A stretch of 48,047 bases of DNA from Verrucomicrobiia bacterium (GTDB lineage: Bacteria > Verrucomicrobiota > Verrucomicrobiia > Limisphaerales > UBA8199): the NCBI GenBank assembly GCA_035946615.1, contig DASYZB010000137.1:1-48047 (forward strand), written 5' to 3'. Positions 18,801-26,833 of the stretch are shown piece by piece. A model generated the notes under the pieces. The model was not told the DNA's origin. It saw nothing but the letters and a program-made list of their open reading frames with translations, and did not search any database. The number at the start of each line of letters is the position of its first letter. The first letter of the stretch is position 1. The position numbers and the translations under genes are program-made.

Positions 18801-19430
18801 CAATGCGGTGGGGTTGAATAGGCGAATCTCGATTTCGAGGATGGCCTGCCCCGGATGCAGCGTCAGGCCGAGGGTGCCTTTCAGATGCCACATCGGCTCA
18901 ATCTCGCTCAACCAAAGAGTTTTGCTCCCGCCGGGACCGGCTGTGATGGCGTAGTCCACCGGGCAATAGGTGCCCGGGCGGTGATGTTGCGGCCAGTTAA
19001 ACTCGATGCCGCCTGAAAGCCAGGGCCCCGCCAGCCCAACTAGCGCCGGCTTAATGACGCGATTGTGGTAAATGAAAGGGTAGTTGTTCGTCTTGTCGTA
19101 AGCATATTGGATGCGCCCGCCAAACCCCGGCATCACCATTAACTTCAAATAGTCGTTCTCCAAAAAAACCACAGGATGGCGCTCACTCACCTTCTCATCC
19201 CCGATGCGGTCAATTACCGCATAAGGATAAACCCGCCCCGAGCTTCCCTGGTACACCCTCTTTTCCAGGAACATCGGGTTGCGGTTCGGTTCGCCGGCCA
19301 GATACGTCGGAATGGCAAGCTCTTCAGCCCAGATGCGGACCCATCCTTCCTCGCCCGCTCCTCGTTTTGGCGGTCGGTTGTCCAGGGTTTTCGAGGATGC
19401 GGACGACGAGGAGGATCTCAGCGGGAGCAT
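15873..19430 (-). CDS. DUF5107 domain-TPR repeat protein
   Basis: A very large protein of about 1185 aa with no signal peptide. Residues 30-430 match DUF5107 (NPMFLEKRVYQGSSGRVYPY; GGIEFNWPQHHRPGTYCPVD; ADHHFVPGKKQWVWGCGDFG), a domain with an aldose-epimerase/galactose-mutarotase-like look that is common beside sugar-uptake genes. From about 495 to the C-terminus it is built of TPR-type helical repeats (NNALGLLLLRRGQFIEAEQH; LALVYFNKQHNPAKALSSLN). The open frame can start at TTG 19436, but ATG 19430 is more likely. It begins 15 bases past the parC stop and abuts the MFS porter start, so it is probably linked to use of the same sugar. Activity is unproven. Confidence 0.82.
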   Translation of the reverse strand: MLPLRSSSSSASSKTLDNRPPKRGAGEEGWVRIWAEELAIPTYLAGEPNRNPMFLEKRVYQGSSGRVYPYAVIDRIGDEKVSERHPVVFLENDYLKLMVMPGFGGRIQYAYDKTNNYPFIYHNRVIKPALVGLAGPWLSGGIEFNWPQHHRPGTYCPVDYAITAGPGGSKTLWLSEIEPMWHLKGTLGLTLHPGQAILEIEIRLFNPTALPQSFHLWTNPAVHVNDQYQSVFPPDVQAVYDHGKRDVSAFPIARGHYYKVDYSRGVDISWYKNLPVPTSYMAARSDYDFLGGYDHGKQAGVLHVADHHFVPGKKQWVWGCGDFGKAWDRNLTDEDGPYAELMCGVFADNQPDFSWLRPFEEKLVKQFFLPYKGIGYVRNATIHAAISLEVQGGQARLGAYASAARQKSAVRLAVQGKLLWQRQADLGPESPLIATVRLPAHTRPQDIELSVCAADGERLVSYSPEPKQPEAMPEPAMAIAERRKLTGSEALLLAGLHLEQYRHATREPEDYYREALRHEPGDIRNNNALGLLLLRRGQFIEAEQHFRAAIKTQMRHNPNPPDGEPHYNLGVCLRYLGRPAEACAAFCKSAWDAARQDAAFFQLAQLAAMRDDLEQALEFIDRSLERNSCNQKSAHLKTVLLRKMNRTAEALDLSNRAIERDPLDFGARNERVLLGKEDAAELLSLMRYSEHTSLEIAADYAALGAYGEAMGLLQRPLQTSAPSALLGNGSKTRAPGHMGQTGMPNARSMLFYFLGYYAALKGDTKEAARHFKKARAQNPERCFPNSLESILALQTALKFNPRDARAGFFLGNLWYDKRQVPEATVCWEAARRIEPQWPTPHRNLALVYFNKQHNPAKALSSLNRAFALDQTDVRVLFELDVLKRRAGVSARSRFQFLQRHLHILSQREDLLVEYITLLNFFARHQEALDLLLSRKFHPWEGGEGKVTGQYVTSLVELAKEQLRHAVFEAGSAAGAGALPGTMEADPVALLNRARAYPENLGEGKLHGAQENQILYWLGIAHAWRRDSKAARKYWEKAALGMDAPSPALYYNDQNPDTIFYQGLALQKLGRTAAAKRRFETLVRFGQQHLHDKIVIDYFAVSLPEFMVFDDDLDRRNQVNCRYLMGLGWYGLDKRASAEKELRRVQQLDPGHLAAQLHLKMFSAPALSNISAVHAPKRRVPANPQP

Positions 19431-19445
19431 ATTCAAAACATGCTT

Positions 19446-21611
19446 TTAAACGAACTGCAGCTTGCTGGTGGGAGCTTCCGGGTCCCAGCCGCGCGGCGGC
19501 GCGCTGTTGATCGAGGAGACATCTTTGATGGAGATTTGGCGTCCGCGCGTTTTAGGGCCTTTGACCTCGACTTGAGTTGGCGCACAGGTCTGCTGATTAA
19601 TTTTTTGATAAGGCGCGGGCTTGTACTTGATAAACAGTTCCGCAGGGGTATCCGGCTCGAAGAAGAGGACCTTGGATTTAGGGGGGATGCAATGGTACAT
19701 CTTGTTAAGAATCGAGCCGCCAAAAGTGAATCGCTTCAGGAATGTGGCTTCGCGGTTGGTATAGGCGCAAGTAAAGACTCGCTCGCGCTCGGGCAGCCCG
19801 CAATAGATCAGGTCCGGTCCGACAAAGAGCTTCTCGGCCAACTCGACCACCTGGTAATGGCCGTCCTTAAAAACCAGCACGAGCTTGTCAAATTTGGTGC
19901 ACTCCACCTTGAATTCTTCACCGGAGACTTTGTGGCCGACATACCCGGATTCCCGGTCGTAAGCGACTTTGAAGGCCTTGAAAGCGACCTCACGCGCATC
20001 GACTTCATCGTAACGGCTGGATTTGGTCAGGCGCGGGTACATCGGCGCGTACTTGGCCAGGAGCGCTTCCAGATGGCTGATGACATAGCGGGTAAGGCCC
20101 TTGAGATTCTTGCGGGTCTCCTCGATGTCAGCCTTGACCCGCTCCATCTCCTCACGGTGCTGGTTGATGTCAAAGACAGAAATGCGCCGAATGCGGACCT
20201 GGAGCAGGCGTTCGACATCGGGCTGAGTCAGTTCGCGAACCAGTTGTTTGCGGAATGGTTTGAAGCCGTCCTGGACCGCTTCGAGCACTGCCTCATTGGT
20301 TTTGCATTGCTCTATCTTTTTGTAGATTCGTTCTTCGATGAAGATGCGTTCGAGGGTGCGGAAATGGAGTTCGTCCTGGAGTTTGCCGAGTCTAAGTTCG
20401 AGTTGGCGTTTGAGAATGGCGACCAGTTGCGCCGTGTTCTCCTGCAAAACCTCCGAGACGGTCATCTCGACCGGGCGATTGTTTTTGATAATGACAATGC
20501 GACTGGCAATGGAGACCTCGCAGTCAGTGAAGGCGTAGAGGGCATCGGCTAATTGCTCGGCGCTGACGCCGCTGGGCGCCTTGACCTCGATTTCAACATC
20601 CTCAGCCGTATAGTCATTAACGCTGCGGACCTTGATCTTGCCCTTGCGCGAGGCGTCTTCGATGGATGCCATCAGCGAGTCGGTGGTGGTTGTGGGCGGG
20701 ATTTCCTTAATAAGAACGGTCGAGTCGTCCTTGATTTTGAGTTTGGCGCGGACCTTAATTTCCCCGGCGCCATCCTTATAGCCGCGGGCGTCCATCAGGC
20801 CGCCGGTCTGGAAATCAGGGAGGCACTTAAAGGGCTGCTTTTTGAGAATCGCGATCTGGGCTTCGAGCAGTTCGGGGAAATTGTGCGGCAGGATGCGCGA
20901 AGCCATCCCGACGGCGATGCCCTCGGTGCCGAGCATGAGCAGGAGCGGGAGCTTGCAGGGGAGGGTAACTGGCTCTTTTTTGCGTCCGTCGTAGCTTGGA
21001 ACAAACTCAGTCAGCTCATCATTGAACAATTCAGTACGAGCCAATTCTGTGAGCCGGCACTCGATATAGCGCGCAGCGGCGGGTGGATCGCCGGTGTAAA
21101 TGTTCCCAAAGTTTCCCTGACGTTCGATGAGATAGCGTTTATTCGCGAGCACAACCAGGGCATCCCCAATCGAAGCGTCACCATGCGGATGGTACTTCGT
21201 GGTGTCACCTATTACATTGGCAAGTTTTGTGAAGCGCCCATCGTCTGATTGGTGCAGCGCCCATAAGATGCGGCGTTGGACCGGCTTGAGACCGTCCGCC
21301 AGATTGGGGATGGCCCGGTCGCGGATGACGTATGAGGCGTAATCGAGAAAGCTGCGATTGACCCGCCGATGCAGCGGCAACTCGATCTTGCCAGGCACAA
21401 ACGGACGTGGCGGCGCGGTGTTGGCGACATTCTCGGCCAGGACGTGGGTTTCGCCGTTGCCATTGCCGTTTTTGGCAGGCTTGATTTTGGCGGGTTGGCC
21501 ATTGCTGCTTGGGGGCATCGGTGTAGCGTGGACTTCTCCGGGCGTGGCCTCCGGCATTTCCTGGATCGGAAGCTCAGGCTGGGTTTCGTTTTTTTTGCGC
21601 TTAGCGGGCAT
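19446..21611 (-). CDS. parC: DNA topoisomerase IV subunit A-like
   Basis: A 721-aa type IIA topoisomerase A subunit that breaks and rejoins DNA for decatenation or supercoil control. A low-complexity N-terminal extension of about 75 residues (Pro/Asn/Gly rich) precedes the core. The winged-helix domain has DYASYVIRDRAIPNLADGLK and KYHPHGDASIGDAL, and the active tyrosine is Tyr182 in AAARYIECRLT. Tower and coiled-coil segments follow. The C-terminal part is shorter than in GyrA and lacks a clear GyrA box, favouring the ParC-like type found with the 608-aa B subunit. The partner gene parE is upstream on the same strand but separated by an antisense toxin-antitoxin pair. Confidence 0.88.
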   Translation of the reverse strand: MPAKRKKNETQPELPIQEMPEATPGEVHATPMPPSSNGQPAKIKPAKNGNGNGETHVLAENVANTAPPRPFVPGKIELPLHRRVNRSFLDYASYVIRDRAIPNLADGLKPVQRRILWALHQSDDGRFTKLANVIGDTTKYHPHGDASIGDALVVLANKRYLIERQGNFGNIYTGDPPAAARYIECRLTELARTELFNDELTEFVPSYDGRKKEPVTLPCKLPLLLMLGTEGIAVGMASRILPHNFPELLEAQIAILKKQPFKCLPDFQTGGLMDARGYKDGAGEIKVRAKLKIKDDSTVLIKEIPPTTTTDSLMASIEDASRKGKIKVRSVNDYTAEDVEIEVKAPSGVSAEQLADALYAFTDCEVSIASRIVIIKNNRPVEMTVSEVLQENTAQLVAILKRQLELRLGKLQDELHFRTLERIFIEERIYKKIEQCKTNEAVLEAVQDGFKPFRKQLVRELTQPDVERLLQVRIRRISVFDINQHREEMERVKADIEETRKNLKGLTRYVISHLEALLAKYAPMYPRLTKSSRYDEVDAREVAFKAFKVAYDRESGYVGHKVSGEEFKVECTKFDKLVLVFKDGHYQVVELAEKLFVGPDLIYCGLPERERVFTCAYTNREATFLKRFTFGGSILNKMYHCIPPKSKVLFFEPDTPAELFIKYKPAPYQKINQQTCAPTQVEVKGPKTRGRQISIKDVSSINSAPPRGWDPEAPTSKLQFV

Positions 21612-21673
21612 GATGAAAACTTGCGTGCGTCAGGTTTCTGAATTGGAACAGAGGCGTTTGACTTTTAAACCAA

Positions 21674-21694
21674 TGTCGGACATATTGTCGGACA
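21674..21694. promoter_or_regulatory. Twin TGTCGGACA palindromes at the VapB-type antitoxin start
   Basis: TGTCGGACA occurs at 21674-21682 and again at 21686-21694, 12 bases apart, so one repressor dimer could bind each. They overlap two possible ATG starts (21673 and 21694). The site also lies within 85 bases of the divergent parC start, so bound antitoxin could affect parC expression as well. Confidence 0.55.
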
Positions 21695-21948
21695 TGAAGA
21701 CATTTACTGTGCGAGACTTGGATCGCAAACCAGGCGAAGTGCTGGATGCTTGCGACACACAAGGCGCCGTGCGCATCCAGCGCCGAGATGGGCGCAGGTA
21801 CACCGTCCGGCCTGAAGACGCTCCGGTTAAGAAAGCGCCCTGGCAGAAGCTGTACGCGGAGCACCGCGCCCGGATAAAGGGAATCTTTCCCAAGCCACTC
21901 CCGCAAGAGTTCGTCGATGCGTTGGACAAACTGATCCGAGGTGATTGA
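21694..21948 (+). CDS. VapB/Phd-type antitoxin
   Basis: An 84-aa antitoxin from ATG 21694; ATG 21673 would add MSDILSD. The N-terminal part (MKTFTVRDLDRKPGEVLDAC) is the Phd/YefM-like DNA-binding fold. The C-terminal part (APWQKLYAEHRARIKGIFPK) is charged and amphipathic, as expected for a toxin-binding tail. The stop overlaps the toxin start (TTGA), a classic coupled toxin-antitoxin layout. It is inserted antisense between parE and parC and is related to the orphan antitoxin at 14039-14299. Start choice is uncertain because the operator palindromes overlap both ATGs. Confidence 0.75.
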   Translation: MKTFTVRDLDRKPGEVLDACDTQGAVRIQRRDGRRYTVRPEDAPVKKAPWQKLYAEHRARIKGIFPKPLPQEFVDALDKLIRGD

Positions 21949-22409
21949 AACCTTACGCCGATACTAACTTCTTCACCCGGTACTACCTGGAAGTGCCGGA
22001 CTCCGAGGGACTGGGCGGCCTTGCTGAGGCTGCAGGGCGTTCCGGCGCAGGGGCGCTCCCGGTGAGCTGGTTTCTTCGGATGGAAATCTGTAACGCTCTG
22101 CAATTGTGCCTCTTTCGCGCGCGTGATTTCCGTCAGGCACATGTCACTGCCGAACAAGTCTCTGCGGCTATGGCTTGTCTGCGAGAGGATTTGAAACGCG
22201 GAGCTTTGTTGCGAGCCGTTGTGTTGGCCGTTTCGGACCTCGAGGGGCAATTCGAGGAACTCAGCTTGCGTCATACGGCCAAACACGGGTTCCGGACATA
22301 CGACCTGGTGCACGTAGCCTCCGCGCTGTTGTTGGGCTGCGACACCTTTTGGAGTTTTGATTCCAAGGCTACCCGCCTGGCTGCCTTGGAAGGATTGGAG
22401 ACAATTTGA
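21945..22409 (+). CDS. VapC-type PIN-domain toxin
   Basis: A 154-aa PIN-domain ribonuclease, probably the toxin of this pair. The start is TTG 21945, overlapping the antitoxin stop by 4 bases; MKPYADTNFFTRYYLEVPDS places the first catalytic Asp at residue 6. The conserved Glu lies in MEICNAL, and the later acidic residues lie in YDLVHVASALLLGCDTFWSF and the following DSKATRLA. Length is slightly above the usual 130-140. Its stop is 2 bases from the convergent parE stop, so the pair fills the whole parE-parC gap. The RNA target is unknown. Confidence 0.82.
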   Translation: MKPYADTNFFTRYYLEVPDSEGLGGLAEAAGRSGAGALPVSWFLRMEICNALQLCLFRARDFRQAHVTAEQVSAAMACLREDLKRGALLRAVVLAVSDLEGQFEELSLRHTAKHGFRTYDLVHVASALLLGCDTFWSFDSKATRLAALEGLETI

Positions 22410-22411
22410 TT

Positions 22412-24238
22412 TCATTCTTCCACCGGTACGACCAGGTTCTCCATGATATAGTCTTTGCGTTCGGGAGTGTTTTTGCCCATGTAAAAACTCAGAATCCCGG
22501 AGGCCTCCTGCTTGGGTGCGTATTCCACCTGGCTGAGGCGCATCTCTTTTCCAATGAATTGCTTGAACTCGGCGGGCGAGATTTCGCCCAGACCCTTGAA
22601 CCGGGTGATTTCACCTGATTTTCCCAGCTTCTGCGCGGCAGTGTCCCGCTCGGCCTCCGAGTAACAGTAGAGTGTTTGCTCCCTGTTGCGCACCCGGAAC
22701 AGCGGGGTCTCGAGCACGAAGAGATGGCCGTCATGCACGAGTTGATCGAAGAAGCGGAAGAAGTAAGTAATCAGCAAGTTGCGGATGTGCAGGCCATCCA
22801 CATCGGCGTCAGTGGCCAAAACCACCTTTTCATAACGCAACCCTTCAAGGTTGTCCTCGATATCCAGGCTGCGCATCAGGTTGTACATCTCGTCATTTTT
22901 ATAAACGATGTCGCGCTTGAGGTCCCACACGTTCAGCGGTTTGCCCTTGAGAACGAAGATAGCCTGGTTCTCAACATCCCGGCAGCTTACAATGGACCCG
23001 GCCGCCGACTGGCCTTCGGTGAGGAAAACCATCGTTCCTTTGCCCTTACCCTTGGCTTTGTTGAAGTGCTCCTTGCAATCCTTAAGCTGCGGAATGCGGA
23101 TGGTGATGGCCTTGGCCCGCTCGCGCGCCAGTTTCTTGACCTCTTGCAATTCCTTGCGCAGTTGGCGGGTGTCCTGGACTTTGGCGATGATTTTTTCAGC
23201 GATTTCCTTGTTGCGATTGAAAAAATGGAGAAGCTCCTCGCGCACCCGGTTGACCAGGTCCGTTCGGATTTCGGTGTTGCCAAGCTTGTTCTTGGTTTGC
23301 GACTCGAATACAGGGTCCTTGAGCCGAATAGCCACCGCCCCAATCATGCTTTCCCGCACGTCATCACCTTCGAATTTTTCGTGGCCATATTCATTGACGG
23401 CTTTCAGGAGGCCCTCGCGGAAAGCGCTCAGGTGGGTGCCGCCGTCGGTGGTATATTGGCCATTAACGAACGAATAAAACGTTTCGCCGAAGCGGCTATT
23501 GCTGTGGGTGAAGCAAAACTCGAGGGTCTTTTCCGCATAATGGAGCGGCGGATAAATGGGTTCACTGCCGTCTGCCTGCAGGTCCTCCATCACAAGGTCG
23601 AACAAGCCCTGGCGCGATTGGAAAACCTTTCCATTGTAGAGCAGCTTTAGCCCGGTATTGAGGTAGCTATAGTGGCGCAAGCGGCGCTCGACATGTTCCG
23701 CACGGAATTCGATTTGTTTGAAAATTTCCGGGTCAGGCTCGAACCGGACGAGCGTGCCATCCGGCTCGGTAGTTTTGCCCTTATTCTCCTTCTTGAGCTT
23801 GCCCTGCTTGAAAAGGGCCTCGACGAATTGGCCTTCGCGAAAGCTGCGCACCAGGAACTCTTTGGAGAGCGCATTGACGGCCTTGGTGCCCACCCCGTTC
23901 AACCCCACACTGAACTGAAATACGTCGTCATTATATTTCGCGCCGGTGTTAATCTGCGACACGCACTCGATCACTTTTCCCAGCGGAATCCCACGCCCAA
24001 AATCACGCACCGTCACCGCTTTGTCGGCGATAGCGACCTGGACCTCCTTGCCGGCGCCCATGATGAATTCGTCGATGGCATTGTCGATCACCTCTTTGAG
24101 CAGGATATAGCATCCGTCATCGTAGTGGGACCCGTCCCCAATCCGGCCGATGTACATGCCGGTGCGCAGCCGGATGTGTTCCAGCGAGGAAAGCGTTTTG
24201 ATCTTGCTCTCGTCATAAATGTGTTTGGTGTCTGCCAT
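22412..24238 (-). CDS. parE: DNA topoisomerase IV subunit B-like
   Basis: A 608-aa ATPase subunit of a type IIA topoisomerase. The GHKL ATPase region has LLKEVIDNAIDEFIMGAG, DFGRGIPLG and GLNGVGTKAVNALS. The TOPRIM region has FLTEGQSAAGSIVSCRD (catalytic Glu) and ATDADVDGLHIRNLLITYFF (Asp metal ligands). The C-terminal FKGLGEISPAEFKQFIG is also typical. Length fits ParE or short GyrB. It should act with the 721-aa A subunit downstream, from which it is separated by 800 bases containing an antisense toxin-antitoxin pair. An inverted repeat (24261-24269/24313-24321) lies upstream. Confidence 0.9.
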   Translation of the reverse strand: MADTKHIYDESKIKTLSSLEHIRLRTGMYIGRIGDGSHYDDGCYILLKEVIDNAIDEFIMGAGKEVQVAIADKAVTVRDFGRGIPLGKVIECVSQINTGAKYNDDVFQFSVGLNGVGTKAVNALSKEFLVRSFREGQFVEALFKQGKLKKENKGKTTEPDGTLVRFEPDPEIFKQIEFRAEHVERRLRHYSYLNTGLKLLYNGKVFQSRQGLFDLVMEDLQADGSEPIYPPLHYAEKTLEFCFTHSNSRFGETFYSFVNGQYTTDGGTHLSAFREGLLKAVNEYGHEKFEGDDVRESMIGAVAIRLKDPVFESQTKNKLGNTEIRTDLVNRVREELLHFFNRNKEIAEKIIAKVQDTRQLRKELQEVKKLARERAKAITIRIPQLKDCKEHFNKAKGKGKGTMVFLTEGQSAAGSIVSCRDVENQAIFVLKGKPLNVWDLKRDIVYKNDEMYNLMRSLDIEDNLEGLRYEKVVLATDADVDGLHIRNLLITYFFRFFDQLVHDGHLFVLETPLFRVRNREQTLYCYSEAERDTAAQKLGKSGEITRFKGLGEISPAEFKQFIGKEMRLSQVEYAPKQEASGILSFYMGKNTPERKDYIMENLVVPVEE

Positions 24239-24260
24239 ACTTCAAAACACAGAATATCGG

Positions 24261-24341
24261 CCCGCCGGCTCAGGTTGCCAATAAGAAATCTCGGTTTAAA
24301 CCAACTCGGTGTGCCGGCGGGATGCGCCCCTCCTCGGGCGC
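24261..24341. promoter_or_regulatory. Inverted repeat and hairpin between the lipid-kinase gene and parE
   Basis: CCCGCCGGC (24261-24269) pairs with GCCGGCGGG (24313-24321), and next to it GCGCCC/GGGCGC (24324-24329/24336-24341) forms a compact hairpin. On the minus strand these lie after the lipid-kinase stop and before the parE start. The hairpin may act as a weak terminator and the longer repeat as a parE control site. Confidence 0.35.
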
Positions 24342-24379
24342 GGCAACGTTGAAACAATGAGGGACGCCCGCGTTACTTT

Positions 24380-25276
24380 TCATGAGCCCCGCACAACCAC
24401 CCTTAGCCGGGAGCGCTCGATGGAAAAAGTCGCTGGCAAATGGCCCAGCAGTTCGCCATCGATCTGGATGGGGGTCGAGGCCGGGCTTGTCAGGGTCACC
24501 GATTGGGCCTGGAAAACCTGGTTGCTGGAAGCGGGCAGCACCCCGCAGGCCAGCAATGAGGGCCCACAGCGCGCCAGGGTCAGCCAGTTAACCCGGGGAA
24601 ACACGCAGACTTCCAGCAGCCCATCGCGCAGGTCCGCTTTGGGAAAGACCCGGAAGGGTCCTCCATATAAACGGCCATTGCCCACAAGGACCAACCCCCC
24701 GGTCAGGGCATGCCGCCCATCGGTCACCGTGATTTGGGATGGCATGCCCGCCAGAGCCTGAAAACCCGCAACCACATACGCTAGGGGCCCGATCTTTTTC
24801 TTCCATTCCCAATCCACCAATTCGACCGCTCGCGCGTCCAGCCCCGCGCCCGCTAATTGGGCGAAATAGCGGGATTGTGAAGCGCCGTCTGCCCCGTAAT
24901 CCACTTTGGGAAGATCAATCCGGGTTTCGTTTCCTGTGAGAACCACCTCCCACGCCGCGCCGAGTTTAAGGGGAAGATTCAACTCGCGCGCAAACACGTT
25001 GACTGTCCCCAAGGGCAGCACCCCCAGACGCGCCCGCTCGAATCCATCCCGCGCGTCACCGATGCCATTAAGCACTTCATTGACTGTGCCGTCACCGCCG
25101 GCGGCAACCACAGTTTCAAACTCTTCGGCAACAGCCTCGGCGGCCAGCCGCCGGGCGTCCCCGGGGCCGCTGGTCAGCTTCAGCGTGCTTTGGGCGCCTA
25201 TGGCGTCCAGATGCCGCCGAAACCGGCGCGCCTTCTCGCCTCGGGCCGCGGGGTTGAAGATGATGCAAATGCTCAC
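24380..25276 (-). CDS. Diacylglycerol kinase-family lipid kinase
   Basis: A protein of about 298 aa from GTG 25276 (VSICIIFNPAARGEKARRFR), which begins like the family. The open frame extends to ATG 25366, but those 30 residues have no homology pattern. The DAGK catalytic domain is marked by the glycine-rich VVAAGGDGTVNEVLNGIG and LGVLPLGTVNVFARELNLPL. A C-terminal beta-sandwich ends with IQIDGELLGHLPATFSIERS. Such enzymes (YegS/DgkB-like) phosphorylate diacylglycerol or similar lipids at the membrane face; the true substrate is not decided by sequence. It is upstream of parE on the same strand, with a 141-base gap. Confidence 0.88.
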   Translation of the reverse strand: MSICIIFNPAARGEKARRFRRHLDAIGAQSTLKLTSGPGDARRLAAEAVAEEFETVVAAGGDGTVNEVLNGIGDARDGFERARLGVLPLGTVNVFARELNLPLKLGAAWEVVLTGNETRIDLPKVDYGADGASQSRYFAQLAGAGLDARAVELVDWEWKKKIGPLAYVVAGFQALAGMPSQITVTDGRHALTGGLVLVGNGRLYGGPFRVFPKADLRDGLLEVCVFPRVNWLTLARCGPSLLACGVLPASSNQVFQAQSVTLTSPASTPIQIDGELLGHLPATFSIERSRLRVVVRGS

Positions 25277-25548
25277 GCGACATTCTTTGCGGACGCCAGA
25301 AGCAATAGTCGAGTAGAAAGGACAGGGGGGCGAGGTGCCCGGGGCGCCAGGTAGGGGGTTTAGCATGTGTTTTGGGGTGATGACCTACTTTCAGGAGAAG
25401 GGGCTAGTGTATTTTAATCAGTTCCATTAGCACGCCTTTTATACGCGCGTTCTGTGTGACGCCGACTTGCCGGGCGCAGCCTGGCAAAGGAAACAGGCTT
25501 CCTTCCACCCGCGCAGTCTGTCGCGTGCTTTTGAAAACCACCGAATCT

Positions 25549-26655
25549 ATGAAAACCTTCCCTGGTGCAATGGCAGCCCTGTTGGTGTTGGGGGCCGGCC
25601 TTCAAACCTCAAACGCCTCGCAAACTGGCGGTTTTGTCTTTTGCGACACCGACCAGAGCGGGCAGTTCGATTCTAATGACACGCCGATTCCCGGCGTCCT
25701 GGTCGTGGTGACCAACGTCAGCGGGACTTTCTCGAATGCGAACTTTACAGACACTCCCGACGGGGGGTTTGTGCTGGACCTGCCACCGGGGCCGGACAGT
25801 TACGTCGAGTATCTGCATCCTCTCACGCTTCCCTCGGATGCAACGGTTGTGCAACCGCCCGGAGGGGTTTACACATTTACGCTGGATGGCGTGGTACAAA
25901 GCAACTTTCTAGGCAATTTCCTTGTTAGCAGTTCCAGTTGCGCATCTAACGTTCCCCCGCCGCCGCCTCCACCGGCCACCAACATCTGCTGCCTTAAGGC
26001 CACCGGGGTTATTTGCGGAAAAGGGCGGCCTTTGTACGCGTTCACCGGCAGCGCTTTGCCCGGCTGCGGCTCAACAAATGGGGACACTGGTGAATGGAAC
26101 CTGATTGCAACCTGTCAAAGGCTGCGCTTTGAAGGACAGGTTTTTGAAATCACCGATTGCGGTGAAGTCCAGAGTAACGGATGCGATTATAGTTTCATTG
26201 AGTTCCAAGGAGCTGGGAACCTGACTGGCTTGGGAAATTGCCACACCAATTATGGGGTGGTCTATTTCAGCGCCCACGCCGAGGACCATGGCCATTCGAA
26301 GAAAGCTCCCGACCAACTGTACTTCCGCGTATATGGCTCGGATGGCACGACGTTATTATTGATCGGCGGGGACACCAACAACCCGATGGATGTGATTCCT
26401 GTGCCGCTCTCCAAAGGGGACCTGGACATCGGCCATTCCTGTTGCCAAACAACCGGCCCGGAGGGAGGAGAAAATGAAGGCGGACACAACCATCAAGGGC
26501 AGGGCAATTGCGATCAGGGCCATGGCAATCCCCACGGAAACAATGGCGATGATCAGGGAAAGGGTGATGATAACCACGGCGGCAAGAACGGCAATTGCAA
26601 CAACTTACAAGGCGGCCAAGCCCACGCAAACAAAGGCCACGGCAAGGGGCATTAG
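25549..26655 (+). CDS. Secreted protein with SdrD-B-like domain and Gly/His/Asn-rich tail
   Basis: A 368-aa exported protein. The start chosen is ATG 25549, giving a signal peptide (MKTFPGAMAALLVLGAGLQT, cleavage near NAS). Residues 25-120 resemble an SdrD B-like/prealbumin-type beta domain (FVFCDTDQSGQFDSNDTPIP). A polyproline linker follows, then a Cys-rich region (CCLKATGVICGKGRPLYAF). The last 75 residues are low-complexity Gly, His, Asn, Asp and Gln with about nine histidines, a composition seen in metal-binding or surface-associated tails. A longer frame to 25456 lacks a signal at its own start. No neighbours explain its role. Confidence 0.7.
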   Translation: MKTFPGAMAALLVLGAGLQTSNASQTGGFVFCDTDQSGQFDSNDTPIPGVLVVVTNVSGTFSNANFTDTPDGGFVLDLPPGPDSYVEYLHPLTLPSDATVVQPPGGVYTFTLDGVVQSNFLGNFLVSSSSCASNVPPPPPPPATNICCLKATGVICGKGRPLYAFTGSALPGCGSTNGDTGEWNLIATCQRLRFEGQVFEITDCGEVQSNGCDYSFIEFQGAGNLTGLGNCHTNYGVVYFSAHAEDHGHSKKAPDQLYFRVYGSDGTTLLLIGGDTNNPMDVIPVPLSKGDLDIGHSCCQTTGPEGGENEGGHNHQGQGNCDQGHGNPHGNNGDDQGKGDDNHGGKNGNCNNLQGGQAHANKGHGKGH

Positions 26656-26718
26656 AGATCAAACTGAACCTTGGCAGACGGTTGAACCCACGCTCACCCC
26701 TAGCCGCGGACTGTGTCT

Positions 26719-26734
26719 GTAAGCACGGGCTTAC
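26719..26734. terminator. Small hairpin after the secreted-protein gene
   Basis: GTAAGC-ACGG-GCTTAC is a perfect 6-bp stem between the secreted-protein stop (26655) and the convergent cheR stop (26834). It has no T-run, so termination is uncertain. Confidence 0.3.
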
Positions 26735-26833
26735 TTGCCGGCCCTGCAGGGGTGGGTGTGGCCTTGATGCGCTTGGGAGACAGGCTCTCGAGGTGAACTG
26801 TGGATACGAGTCAAGTTCTTGAGTCTCCTGTGC

